DNA of 64,000 bases, from positions 1,982,501 through 2,046,500 of the forward strand of contig NZ_CP080414.1 in NCBI RefSeq assembly GCF_019457615.1. Reading direction: 5' to 3'. The position numbers were made by a program, and so were the translations under genes. Source of the DNA: Shewanella zhangzhouensis (GTDB lineage: Bacteria; Pseudomonadota; Gammaproteobacteria; Enterobacterales; Shewanellaceae). Below, in pieces: positions 43,401-51,260 of this stretch. How positions within the stretch are numbered: position 1 is the stretch's first letter; each line of letters starts with the position of its first letter. Under the pieces are notes generated by a model. It had not been told where the DNA came from. It saw only the letters and a list, made by a program, of their open reading frames with translations, and searched no databases.

Positions 43401-44306
43401 CAGGGCGTTGTGGCCAAGGCCATCCGTCAGGTGGCCAAGTCAGGCATTGAGCAAGCCGGGCTGACAGAGTGGAGCATCGAAGATTTACCCGCGCAGTTTC
43501 AGCGCAAAAAGGGCAATTATGAAGTCAAAGCCTTCCCCGCGCTGGTGGATGAAAAAGACTCAGTGGCCGTTAAACTGTTTGATGATGAGCACCAGGCGAA
43601 AAAGGCCCATGCCCGGGGCGTGCGTCGTTTGTTGCTTATCAATATCCCTTCGCCGGTTAAGCATCTCCAGCAGGCACTGCCCAACAAGGCCAAACTGGCC
43701 ATGTACTTTAACCCCTTTGGGCAGGTGCAACTGTTGATTGACGACATTATAGATGCCGCGGTGGCGCAAATTCTCGATGAGCAGCAGCTTGAAGTACGCA
43801 CCAGGGCCGGGTTTGACAGTGCAAGGGATGCGGTGCGCGCCGACTTAAACAGTGTGGCAGAGCAAATCTCCCTCAAGGTGGAGCAAATTCTCACCCTGCA
43901 CAATCAAATCAAAAAGCGCCTCAAGGGCAAGATAAGCCTCGATATTGCCTTTGCCATGAGCGACATCCAAACCCAGCTCGACCGATTGGTATACAAGGGT
44001 TTTGTTGCCGACTGTGGTCATGTCAGGCTGAGCGACATTATCCGCTTTTTAAAGGCCATCGAGCATCGATTGGAGAAGCTGCCGGTCGATCCGGTGCGTG
44101 ACAAACTGCAGCTGCTTTCAATCCACAAGGTGGAGCAGGCGCTGGAGGCTCAGCTTGCCAAGGTGCCTAAAAGCCAACCCGTACCTGAACATCTGTTGGA
44201 GGCACGCTGGCTGATTGAAGAGCTCAGGGTGTCTTTGTTCGCTCAGGTGCTGGGTACCTCGGTGCCAATTTCAGAAAAACGGGTGCTGCTGCACATTCAG
44301 CAATAG
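40437..44306 (+). CDS. hrpA: DEAH-box RNA helicase HrpA
   Basis: ATP-dependent RNA helicase of about 1290 residues that rescues collided or stalled ribosomes in E. coli. Motifs are GETGSGKTTQ (Walker A, about residue 98), IIDEAHERS (DEAH), ITSATID and QRQGRCGRVGPG. The C-terminal DUF3418 part fills the last 600 residues. The frame is open back to 40302, but that includes the CBS gene end and its terminator. The TTG at 40437 (MSAARHSLSRAYLQQ) gives the best alignment with the N-terminus of E. coli HrpA, although its ribosome site is weak (GGAAA). Confidence 0.93.
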   Translation: MSAARHSLSRAYLQQCYQSDVARIRRELRDIERLEDEAAKAAAFERLAERAEAAKAKVDARLSARPRIHYPDNLPVSQKRDDIADAIANYQVVIVAGETGSGKTTQLPKICLELGRGSRGLIGHTQPRRLAARSVATRVAEELQSPLGEAVGFKVRFADAINENSYIKLMTDGILLAELSSDKYLNQYDTLIIDEAHERSLNIDFILGYLKQLLPRRPDLKVIITSATIDVDRFSSHFDNAPVIEVSGRTYPVETRYRPLVKDDEPDLDLMDGIFEAVDELMAEGPGDILIFMNGEREIRDTAEQLSRRQYRDTEVLPLYARLSYGEQSKVFKSHTGRRIVLATNVAETSLTVPGIRYVIDPGTARISRYSYRTKVQRLPIEPISQASANQRQGRCGRVGPGICIRLYEETDFLSRPEFTDPEILRTNLASVILQMLAIGLGDIKGFPFIQPPDERHIKDGFLLLEELQAIKLKKGLPQMTPLGRKLAHVPLDPRLARMVIEAADRGALHEALVVTSALSIQDPRERPLEKKQAADEAHSRFADKDSDFVSLLNLWNYIKEQQKALSASQFRKLCKQEYLAYLRVREWQDLYTQVRQSVHELKLKLNSVPADYDSLHRALLSGLLSHIGFKDNNNEYLGARNRRFYVFPGSPLAKKGPKWIVAAELTETSRLFARGCAKIEPEWLEELASHLIKKQHNEPHFEANQGAVVAFENQVLYGLTVVNRRKVQYGPINAIEAREIFIRSALAEGQLKTREAFFLHNQKLLEEVESLEHKSRRRDILVDEQVLFDFYNERLPEGIYNAPKLFSWWKEARRKQPELLNFDEEMLYARQTGHVSKLDFPDVWHQGNLSFALSYHFEPGAEDDGVSVHIPVALLNQVEDSGFDFLVPGLREEKCIALIKSLPKSLRRNFVPAPDYARAAVQTMSLDLPLLESLAKQLLRMTGTRVSAEDFVLTELPKHLLMHFKIEDDHGKLVGEGRDLDALKASLQGVVAKAIRQVAKSGIEQAGLTEWSIEDLPAQFQRKKGNYEVKAFPALVDEKDSVAVKLFDDEHQAKKAHARGVRRLLLINIPSPVKHLQQALPNKAKLAMYFNPFGQVQLLIDDIIDAAVAQILDEQQLEVRTRAGFDSARDAVRADLNSVAEQISLKVEQILTLHNQIKKRLKGKISLDIAFAMSDIQTQLDRLVYKGFVADCGHVRLSDIIRFLKAIEHRLEKLPVDPVRDKLQLLSIHKVEQALEAQLAKVPKSQPVPEHLLEARWLIEELRVSLFAQVLGTSVPISEKRVLLHIQQ

Positions 44307-44385
44307 CCATTGACGCACAGGTTTTGGCTGCACCGCCGTCGGCGGTCAAAGTCAGTGTCCGTTGCTATACTTCCCCCATAGTAAT

Positions 44386-44420
44386 AACAGGCTGTGATCT
44401 TTATCACGGCCTGTTTTTTT
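44386..44420 (+). terminator. Rho-independent terminator after hrpA
   Basis: AACAGGCTGTGAT and ATCACGGCCTGTT form the stem, with CTTT as loop and seven T residues after it. Confidence 0.85.
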
Positions 44421-44596
44421 ATCTGTCTACCTCTTTGTAAATATTTTTCAAAAATCAGCCATTTCACGGTGGTCATCTGGCGCTTTTTTGACCTAGGTTT
44501 AGCAAAGGCTGAATAGCGTTATCCTGCTTATCAGATGAAAAACAATCGAACTAAGCGCTTGAAAACCATGACACCCCTAAAAATACACGGAAATAG

Positions 44597-44610
44597 ATGA
44601 TCTGGATCAA
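44597..44610 (+). promoter_or_regulatory. FNR/EtrA-type site upstream of nap
   Basis: ATGATCTGGATCAA differs from TTGAT-N4-ATCAA at one position. Its centre is about 40 bases before a possible start point behind TATACA at 44638. This fits anaerobic activation of nitrate reductase genes. Confidence 0.6.
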
Positions 44611-44759
44611 GTGGCATTCTGTTTACCGATTTCGGGGTATACAGCTCGTTAACATTGAACGCGTATGATCAAAAACGAAAGAGAAGCTGCGCTAACTGAC
44701 TGAAGTTGAATTAACGATGCAGCCAACATTGGGCAATGCCCGAGGCCGATGGAGGAAAC

Positions 44760-44921
44760 ATGAGTTCCGATCCCAAACAAGATGAAAAGCGTCTGGAGCT
44801 GAAGATCTTTGTCTTTCTGACCGTATTTTTGGCGCCGCTCCTGGCAGTAGGCCTGGTGTCTGCTCTGGGGTTCGCCATTTGGTTAAGCCAGATATTCACC
44901 GGCCCACCGGGGGCGGGTTGA
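44760..44921 (+). CDS. napE: Periplasmic nitrate reductase component NapE
   Basis: This 53-residue protein has one membrane segment (about residues 15-45, IFVFLTVFLAPLLAVGLVSALGFAIWL), the NapE pattern. Its function is not settled. ATG at 44760 was chosen because GGAGGAAAC precedes it; a start further upstream would place extra residues in the ribosome site. It is the first gene of napEDABC. Confidence 0.88.
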   Translation: MSSDPKQDEKRLELKIFVFLTVFLAPLLAVGLVSALGFAIWLSQIFTGPPGAG

Positions 44922-44964
44922 ACCCGGGTCCAAACAGAATTTTTCAATATTACTGGAATGTCCT

Positions 44965-45222
44965 ATGAGCAATGAACTCCACGTTTCGAGCCTGATTGTT
45001 CAGGTGCTACCGGAAAAAATGGCCGAAGTCCGCGGGCAAATTCTGCAAATGCCCGGTGCCGAGTTGTCGGTGAATAACGAGGTCAAGTTGGTGGTGGTGC
45101 TGGAGGGCAACTCCCAGAAAGAATTGCTGGCCGGAATTGAAGCCATTAACGCCCTCCCGGGTGTGATGTCGGCCACCATGGTTTATCACCAGAGCGAAGT
45201 GCTGGAAGAGGATGAGCAATGA
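44965..45222 (+). CDS. napD: NapA chaperone NapD
   Basis: This 85-residue ferredoxin-fold chaperone binds the twin-arginine signal of NapA and delays export until the cofactor is inserted. The pattern ELHVSSLIVQVLPE and the length fit NapD. Its stop overlaps the napA start by 4 bases (ATGA), consistent with coupled production of chaperone and client. Confidence 0.94.
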   Translation: MSNELHVSSLIVQVLPEKMAEVRGQILQMPGAELSVNNEVKLVVVLEGNSQKELLAGIEAINALPGVMSATMVYHQSEVLEEDEQ

Positions 45223-47714
45223 AAATGAACAGACGTGAATTTATGAAGGCCAATGCCGCGCTGGCAGCGGCCGGTGTGGCCGGGCTGGCCTTGCCGACTT
45301 CGGCAAGTAATCTCATCACCAGCTCAGAGCAAACCAAGCTGGACTGGAATAAGGCGCCTTGCCGCTTCTGCGGTACCGGCTGCTCAGTGATGGTAGCTAC
45401 CCGTGACGGTCGGGTAGTGGCAACCCACGGCGATGCCAACAGCGAAGTAAACCGTGGCCTCAACTGCATCAAGGGCTACTTCCTGTCCAAAATCATGTAC
45501 GGTAAAGACCGCCTGCAAACGCCGATGCTGCGCATGACCAATGGCCAATACGACAAGCATGGCGAATTCACGCCCATCAGCTGGGATAAAGCCTTCGATG
45601 TGATGGCCGAAAAGTGGAAAGCCACCATCAAGGCCAAGGGCCCAACTGCCATTGGTATGTTCGGTTCGGGCCAGTGGACAGTATGGGAAGGCTATGCCGC
45701 CTCCAAGCTGATGAAAGCCGGTTTCGGCTCCAACAACATCGACCCCAATGCCCGTCACTGTATGGCCTCTGCCGTAGTGGGCTTTATGCGCACCTTCGGC
45801 ATGGATGAGCCCATGGGCTGTTACAACGATATGGAAGCCGCCGACGCCTTCGTGCTGTGGGGCTCCAACATGGCCGAAATGCACCCCATTCTGTGGAGCC
45901 GCGTGACCGACCGTCGCCTGAGTGCGCCCCACGTTAAAGTTGCCGTGCTGTCTACCTTTGAGCACCGCTCCTTTGAACTTGCCGACTTGCCTGTGGTCTT
46001 CACACCACAAACCGATCTGGCAATTCTCAACTTTATCGCCAACTACATCATCCAAAACGACATGGTGAACCATGACTTCATCAAGAAGCATGTGAACTTC
46101 CGTCAGGGGGTGACTGACATTGGTTACGGTCTGCGTCCGACCCACCCATTGCAGCAAAAGGCGAAAAACGTTGCCACGGCAGGGGATTCGACCCCCATCG
46201 ATTTCGATGCCTTCAAGGCCTTTGTGTCTGAGTACACACTGGAGAAAACGGCCCAGATGTCCGGCGTTGCCGAAGACAAACTGGTGGAACTTGCCAAGTT
46301 GTATGCCGATCCCAACACCAAGGTCACCTCCTTCTGGACCATGGGTGTCAACCAGCATACCCGCGGCGTGTGGTGTAACAACCTGATTTACAACATCCAC
46401 CTGCTCACGGGCAAGATCTCTACTCCCGGTAACAGCCCATTCTCGCTGACCGGCCAGCCCTCAGCCTGTGGTACAGCCCGTGAAGTGGGTACCTTTGCCC
46501 ACCGCCTGCCTGCCGACATGGTGGTTGCCAATCCCAAGCACCGCGCCATTGCCGAGGGCATCTGGAAAATCCCCGCGGGCATTATTCCACCCAAGCCCGG
46601 CTACCACGCGGTTGAGCAAAACCGCCGCCTCAAAGATGGTGACATCAACGTCTATTGGGTACAGGTAAACAACAACATGCAGGCTGCGCCCAACATGATG
46701 GAAGAGACCTTGCCCGGTTACCGTAACCCTACCAACTTCATCGTGGTGTCGGATGCCTACCCAACTGTGACCACCCAGGCGGCTGACCTTATTCTGCCTA
46801 CTGCCATGTGGGTGGAGAAAGAGGGTGCCTACGGTAACGCCGAGCGTCGTACCCAGTTCTGGCATCAGTTGGTGAAAGCACCGGGCGAATCACGTTCAGA
46901 TTTGTGGCAACTGATGGAGTTCTCCAAGCGCTTTACCACAGACGAAGTCTGGCCAAAAGAGGTGCTGGATGCCAACCCCGCCTACAAGGGCAAGACCCTG
47001 TATGACGTGCTGTACAAAAACGGAAACGTAGACAAGTTCCCGCTGGCGGATCGCGATGCCAAGTACGCCAACGATGAAGCCGAGTACTTTGGTTTCTACG
47101 TGCAGAAGGGCCTGTTTGAAGAGTATGCCGAGTTTGGCCGTGGTCACGGACACGATTTGGCGCCCTTTGATATGTACCACGAAGCCCATGGTCTGCGCTG
47201 GCCTGTGGTGGACGGCAAAGAAACCCTGTGGCGCTACCGCGAAGGCTCAGATCCTTATGTCAAACCAGGCAAGGGCTTTGAGTTCTACGGTAAGCCAGAT
47301 GGCAAAGCGGTGATTTTTGCGCTGCCATACGAGCCGCCTGCAGAGTCCCCCGATGCCGAATACGACATGTGGCTCTCAACCGGCCGTGTGCTTGAACACT
47401 GGCACTCAGGCTCCATGACCCAGCGTGTACCCGAGCTCTATCGAGCCTTCCCGGATGCGGTGTGCTTTATGCACCCCGACGATGCCAAGGCCCGTGGCTT
47501 GCGCCGCGGTGATGAGGTCAAGGTCGTGTCCCGTCGCGGTGAAATTCTCACCCGGGTTGAGACCCGTGGCCGTAACAAGCCGCCAAAAGGCCTGGTGTTT
47601 GTTCCCTGGTTCGATGCCAGTCAGCTCATCAACAAGGTCACCCTGGATGCGACAGATCCCCTGTCCAAACAGACCGACTTCAAGAAGTGTGCTGTCAAAG
47701 TGTTGAAGGCTTGA
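45219..47714 (+). CDS. napA: Periplasmic nitrate reductase catalytic subunit
   Basis: Reduces nitrate to nitrite in the periplasm with a bis-MGD molybdenum cofactor and one [4Fe-4S] cluster. The 831-residue protein starts with a Tat signal (MNRREFMKANAALAAAGVAG). Cluster ligands Cys48, Cys51, Cys55 and Cys83 are seen in CRFCGTGC and GLNCIKGYF. The Mo-ligand cysteine lies in ARHCMASAVVGFMRTFG (near residue 180). The C-terminal MGD-binding region contains TGRVLEHWHSGSMTQR. It is encoded between its chaperone napD and the cytochrome napB. Confidence 0.98.
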   Translation: MKMNRREFMKANAALAAAGVAGLALPTSASNLITSSEQTKLDWNKAPCRFCGTGCSVMVATRDGRVVATHGDANSEVNRGLNCIKGYFLSKIMYGKDRLQTPMLRMTNGQYDKHGEFTPISWDKAFDVMAEKWKATIKAKGPTAIGMFGSGQWTVWEGYAASKLMKAGFGSNNIDPNARHCMASAVVGFMRTFGMDEPMGCYNDMEAADAFVLWGSNMAEMHPILWSRVTDRRLSAPHVKVAVLSTFEHRSFELADLPVVFTPQTDLAILNFIANYIIQNDMVNHDFIKKHVNFRQGVTDIGYGLRPTHPLQQKAKNVATAGDSTPIDFDAFKAFVSEYTLEKTAQMSGVAEDKLVELAKLYADPNTKVTSFWTMGVNQHTRGVWCNNLIYNIHLLTGKISTPGNSPFSLTGQPSACGTAREVGTFAHRLPADMVVANPKHRAIAEGIWKIPAGIIPPKPGYHAVEQNRRLKDGDINVYWVQVNNNMQAAPNMMEETLPGYRNPTNFIVVSDAYPTVTTQAADLILPTAMWVEKEGAYGNAERRTQFWHQLVKAPGESRSDLWQLMEFSKRFTTDEVWPKEVLDANPAYKGKTLYDVLYKNGNVDKFPLADRDAKYANDEAEYFGFYVQKGLFEEYAEFGRGHGHDLAPFDMYHEAHGLRWPVVDGKETLWRYREGSDPYVKPGKGFEFYGKPDGKAVIFALPYEPPAESPDAEYDMWLSTGRVLEHWHSGSMTQRVPELYRAFPDAVCFMHPDDAKARGLRRGDEVKVVSRRGEILTRVETRGRNKPPKGLVFVPWFDASQLINKVTLDATDPLSKQTDFKKCAVKVLKA

Positions 47715-47725
47715 GGAGACAAACC

Positions 47726-48199
47726 ATGAAAACAATGAAAACACTCTCTGCGCTTGCTCTGGTCGCCTTCGCCTGTCTGGCCAACGCCAGCACAGTCACG
47801 GATGAGAAAATCGCCACTCTGCGTCAGGCGCCGCTGGATGTGGAAGTGACACCGCCAGCCATGCAGCAGGTGATGAACAAAGACGTAAAGCAGGCCCGTA
47901 ACTATCCGATGCAGCCCCCCGTCATTCCCCACAAGATTGATGGCTACCAGCTGGATCTGAAAGTGAACAAGTGTATGTCGTGCCACGCCCGTACCCGTAC
48001 CGGTGAGTCTCAGGCGCCCATGGTCAGCGTGACTCACTACATGGACAGGGACAATAACTTCCTGGCGGATCTGTCACCACGCCGTTACTTCTGCGTGCAG
48101 TGCCATGTGCCTCAGCTGGATGCCAAGCCACTGGTTGACAACGAGTTTATTGACATTGATCACCTGCTCAAGGCGGATCAGGTCAAGGCTAAACACTAG
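47726..48199 (+). CDS. napB: Diheme cytochrome c NapB
   Basis: Small electron-transfer subunit of the Nap complex, 157 residues with a signal peptide ending in LANAS. Two heme motifs are present: CMSCH (about residue 92) and CVQCH (about 131). The start at 47726 is preceded by GAGGAGAC; an earlier in-frame start at 47687 lies inside napA. It follows napA by 11 bases. Confidence 0.96.
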   Translation: MKTMKTLSALALVAFACLANASTVTDEKIATLRQAPLDVEVTPPAMQQVMNKDVKQARNYPMQPPVIPHKIDGYQLDLKVNKCMSCHARTRTGESQAPMVSVTHYMDRDNNFLADLSPRRYFCVQCHVPQLDAKPLVDNEFIDIDHLLKADQVKAKH

Positions 48200-48207
48200 G
48201 AGTCACT

Positions 48208-48795
48208 ATGTGGGAAAAGCTTAAAAAAGTATGGCGAACCCTCAGGAAGCCCAGTGTGCATTACAGCCTTGGTTTCCTGACCCTCGGGGGCTTTGTGGCC
48301 GGTATTATCTTCTGGGGTGGCTTTAACACCGCCCTGGAAGCCACCAACCAGGAAGCCTTCTGTATCGGTTGTCACGAGATGGAAAACAACGTCTATGAAG
48401 AGCTCAAGACGACCATCCACTTCACCAACCGAAGCGGTGTGCGTGCAACCTGTCCGGATTGCCACGTGCCCCACAACTGGACCGATAAGATTGCCCGTAA
48501 GATGCAGGCTTCGAAAGAGGTGTGGGGTAAGGTGTTTGGGACCATCAACACCCGTGAGAAGTTCGAGGCCAAGCGCCGTGAGCTGGCAGAGCACGAGTGG
48601 GCACGTTTGAAGGCGAACGATTCGCTGGAGTGCCGTAACTGCCACAACTTCGACTACATGGACTTTACCCGCCAGTCGCCGAGGGCAGCGCAAATGCACT
48701 CCACCTCACTGGCGAGCGGTGAAAAGACCTGTATCGACTGTCACAAAGGGATTGCGCACCACCTGCCCGACATGTCCGGAGTCAAAGGCTGGTAA
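48208..48795 (+). CDS. napC: Tetraheme quinol dehydrogenase NapC
   Basis: Membrane-anchored c-type cytochrome of the NapC/NirT family that passes electrons from menaquinol to NapB. The 195-residue protein has an N-terminal anchor helix (about 16-38). Its four CxxCH motifs are CIGCH, CPDCH, CRNCH and CIDCH. Together with napEDAB it makes the NapEDABC type operon, without napF, napG or napH. Confidence 0.96.
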   Translation: MWEKLKKVWRTLRKPSVHYSLGFLTLGGFVAGIIFWGGFNTALEATNQEAFCIGCHEMENNVYEELKTTIHFTNRSGVRATCPDCHVPHNWTDKIARKMQASKEVWGKVFGTINTREKFEAKRRELAEHEWARLKANDSLECRNCHNFDYMDFTRQSPRAAQMHSTSLASGEKTCIDCHKGIAHHLPDMSGVKGW

Positions 48796-48812
48796 CAGTC
48801 TCTCAGTAAACC

Positions 48813-48841
48813 AAAAAACCGTGGCTTGCCACGGTTTTTTT
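48813..48841 (+). terminator. Rho-independent terminator after napC
   Basis: AAAAAACCGTGGC and GCCACGGTTTTTT form a stem with a TT loop and T tail. Confidence 0.9.
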
Positions 48842-48878
48842 ATCCCTTTTGAACGCACCATCGACAGCCTGAACAGTA

Positions 48879-48906
48879 AAAAGCCCGGCCAATTGGCCGG
48901 GCTTTT
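48879..48906. terminator. Bidirectional terminator between napC and the DUF1338 gene
   Basis: A perfect 28-base palindrome (AAAAGCCCGGCCAA and its complement). It ends the minus-strand ast cluster. Confidence 0.85.
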
Positions 48907-48923
48907 GTCATTAAGCGTCTTAC

Positions 48924-49727
48924 TTAACGGGCGTTGGTGCTCTCAAAAATCTTGTCAGCGGAGGCCGCCACAAAGCCTGGATACAGGCGGCCATCTTCCA
49001 GGGGGAAGCGGCGGGCAAACTCATAAAAACAGCTTGGCACCATGCGCTTGCCATCGGTGAATTCCACCACGGCTTCGTCAGCCAGCGTTGAAGATTGCTT
49101 GAGCTTCACCTCTTCGCTGCCTTTAATCTCACCACCGGATGTGTTCAGCGCAAAACCGGCGGCCTTGAGGGCATCGTTTACAGACGCCAGGGTTTCGTAG
49201 TTTTTCAGCGCATTGACCGATACGGTAAAATGGTTGGCACGGAAACCCCACACAGAAACCCAGGCGGCGTATTCGCTTTCTTTGAGCAGGGTTTCGTAGG
49301 TGGCCTGGTCGATGCTCCAGTGACGACCTGAATACAGGAAGTTATCGGCAGTCACGGCGGCCACATCGATTTGCTCAACCAGCTTGTGCACTGTGGCCTG
49401 CAGCTCAGGAGAGCATTTTTCCAACAGCAGCTCAGAGATAAACACCTTGGGCTGAGTGGCGTCGGGATGCTCGAAGTGTTTGGCATAAAGCTTTTTGGTT
49501 TCGAAGTGATACTCGCCGCACTCCACATAGCCCAGGGCCAGAAAGTGAGCAGCGAGTTTTTCCAGGTTAATCTTCTCGATATTGAAGGTACGCAGCGCGA
49601 TGTGGTCGTTTTGCACATCATCCTGCTGGGTCGAGCCAAGCAGGGCATGAATTTTCTGTGCAGAAGGCGTTACCGACACATAGTCCTGCCAAAGGTTGGA
49701 GAAGAGTTCATTAATCTGGGTGTGCAT
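48924..49727 (-). CDS. DUF1338 protein (VOC superfamily, HglS-like)
   Basis: This 267-residue metal-dependent dioxygenase-like protein has the DUF1338 start pattern (QDYVSVTPSAQKIHALL) and the HIALRTFN histidine. The related enzyme HglS (2-oxoadipate dioxygenase/decarboxylase, about 460 residues) decarboxylates 2-oxoadipate to 2-hydroxyglutarate in lysine breakdown. Here the gene follows astD after about 30 bases in the same direction, so a role in amino-acid catabolism is likely. The substrate is inference. Confidence 0.8.
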   Translation of the reverse strand: MHTQINELFSNLWQDYVSVTPSAQKIHALLGSTQQDDVQNDHIALRTFNIEKINLEKLAAHFLALGYVECGEYHFETKKLYAKHFEHPDATQPKVFISELLLEKCSPELQATVHKLVEQIDVAAVTADNFLYSGRHWSIDQATYETLLKESEYAAWVSVWGFRANHFTVSVNALKNYETLASVNDALKAAGFALNTSGGEIKGSEEVKLKQSSTLADEAVVEFTDGKRMVPSCFYEFARRFPLEDGRLYPGFVAASADKIFESTNAR

Positions 49728-49757
49728 ATTACTAATCCTGATACAAAGTAGGGTGTG

Positions 49758-51260
49758 TTAAATACTGAGGCCCGGGCTCAGGCTGGCTGGCAGGCTGACA
49801 CTGCTGGCTTCCACCGAGGAGACGGGGTAGGCGCAGTAATCGGCCGCGTAGAAAGCGCTGGCTCTGTGGTTACCGCTGGCGCCAATGCCGCCAAAGGGCG
49901 CGGCACTGGAGGCACCTGTGATGGGTTTATTCCAGTTCACTATGCCGGCGCGGATACGGTGGTAGAAATGCTCATAATCCGCTTCGTTGTCGGCCAGCAG
50001 CCCGGCCGACAGGCCAAAGGCAGTGTTGTTGGCTTCGTCAATGGCAGCATCAAAGTCATCGTAACGGTAGACCTTGAGCAGCGGACCAAAGTGTTCCTCA
50101 TCCGGCAGGGCTTTGGCGTGGGTGACATCAATAATACCTGGCGTGACGAAACCAAGGCTCAGGTCAGGTTGCTTGAGCTCAAGCAGCGAAATGCCGCCCA
50201 GAGACTGGATTTCGGTTTGTGCCTTCACCATGGCCGCAGCGGCTTTGGCGCTGATCATGGCGCCATAAAAGGGTTGGTTGTCGGCAAAGGGTTCATCCAC
50301 GCGAATTTGGCGACTGGCCTCAATCAGCTTGTCCAGGATGGCGTCGCCGTTGGCGTCTTTCTTGATGAAAAGACGTCTGGCGCAGGTGCAGCGCTGACCA
50401 CTGGAGATAAAGGCCGATTGGATGATGTCATGTACTGCAGCATTCACATCGGCCACGTCTTTGACGATAAGCGGGTTATTGCCGCCCATTTCCAGCGCCA
50501 GAATTTTACCCGGCTGACCGGCGTATTGCTGATGCAGCAAATGGCCGGTGTTTGAGCTGCCGGTAAAGAAGAGGCCGTCGATGCCGGGGTGGCCCGCCAG
50601 CGCCTTACCGGTTTCCACTTCGCCCTGCAGCAGGTTAATCACTCCTGCGGGTAAGCCTGCTTTTTGCCACAGCGCTACCGTAAATTGGGCCACTTTGGGC
50701 GTCAGCTCCGACGGCTTGAACAGCACAGTGTTCCCGGCAATCAACGCCGGTACTATATGGCCGTTGGGCAGGTGCCCCGGGAAGTTATAGGGGCCAAATA
50801 CCGCCACTACGCCGTGTGGCTTATGGCGGATAAAGGCGCGGGCACCCGGCATGGGGTTTTCCACTGTACCGGTGCGCTCGCTGTGGGCCTTAATGGAAAT
50901 GGCAATTTTGCCTGTCATGGCCGCCACTTCGGTGCGGCTCTCCCACAGGGCCTTGCCGGTTTCTTCGGCAATGAGGCGCGCCATAGCTTCGGTGTTTTCA
51001 ACGAGCTGCGCGCCAAAGGCTTCAACTATGGCCAAACGCTCGGCCAGTGGCACGGCTGACCAATTATAAAATGCCTGACGGGCGGCTTTAACGGCGGCAT
51101 CAACCTGCTCGGCACTTGCGCCATTGCCACACCAGATAACCTCGCCATTGGCCGGATTGATGGACTCGAAGCCCTTACCGTGGCCGGGCTGCCACTTTCC
51201 TTCAATGAACTGCCCATTAATTGATTGGCAGCTTGATGGGTTATTGATTAAAGAGCTCAT
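49758..51260 (-). CDS. astD: N-succinylglutamate 5-semialdehyde dehydrogenase
   Basis: Fourth enzyme of the arginine succinyltransferase pathway, which oxidises succinylglutamate semialdehyde with NAD+. The 500-residue aldehyde dehydrogenase has the catalytic Cys in SGQRCTCARRL (near 299), the general base Glu in ALEMGGNNPL (near 265) and the cofactor loop FFTGSSNTG. The start overlaps the astA stop by 4 bases, so both are translated together. Confidence 0.95.
   Translation of the reverse strand: MSSLINNPSSCQSINGQFIEGKWQPGHGKGFESINPANGEVIWCGNGASAEQVDAAVKAARQAFYNWSAVPLAERLAIVEAFGAQLVENTEAMARLIAEETGKALWESRTEVAAMTGKIAISIKAHSERTGTVENPMPGARAFIRHKPHGVVAVFGPYNFPGHLPNGHIVPALIAGNTVLFKPSELTPKVAQFTVALWQKAGLPAGVINLLQGEVETGKALAGHPGIDGLFFTGSSNTGHLLHQQYAGQPGKILALEMGGNNPLIVKDVADVNAAVHDIIQSAFISSGQRCTCARRLFIKKDANGDAILDKLIEASRQIRVDEPFADNQPFYGAMISAKAAAAMVKAQTEIQSLGGISLLELKQPDLSLGFVTPGIIDVTHAKALPDEEHFGPLLKVYRYDDFDAAIDEANNTAFGLSAGLLADNEADYEHFYHRIRAGIVNWNKPITGASSAAPFGGIGASGNHRASAFYAADYCAYPVSSVEASSVSLPASLSPGLSI

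Larger units (their letters stand above)
44307..44759 (+). other. Regulatory region between hrpA and napE
   Basis: 453 bases without a coding region. It contains the hrpA terminator (44386-44420), a CRP-like palindrome inside it (44393-44408), an FNR/EtrA-like site (44597-44610) and a possible -10 (TATACA, 44638-44643). Confidence 0.7.
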
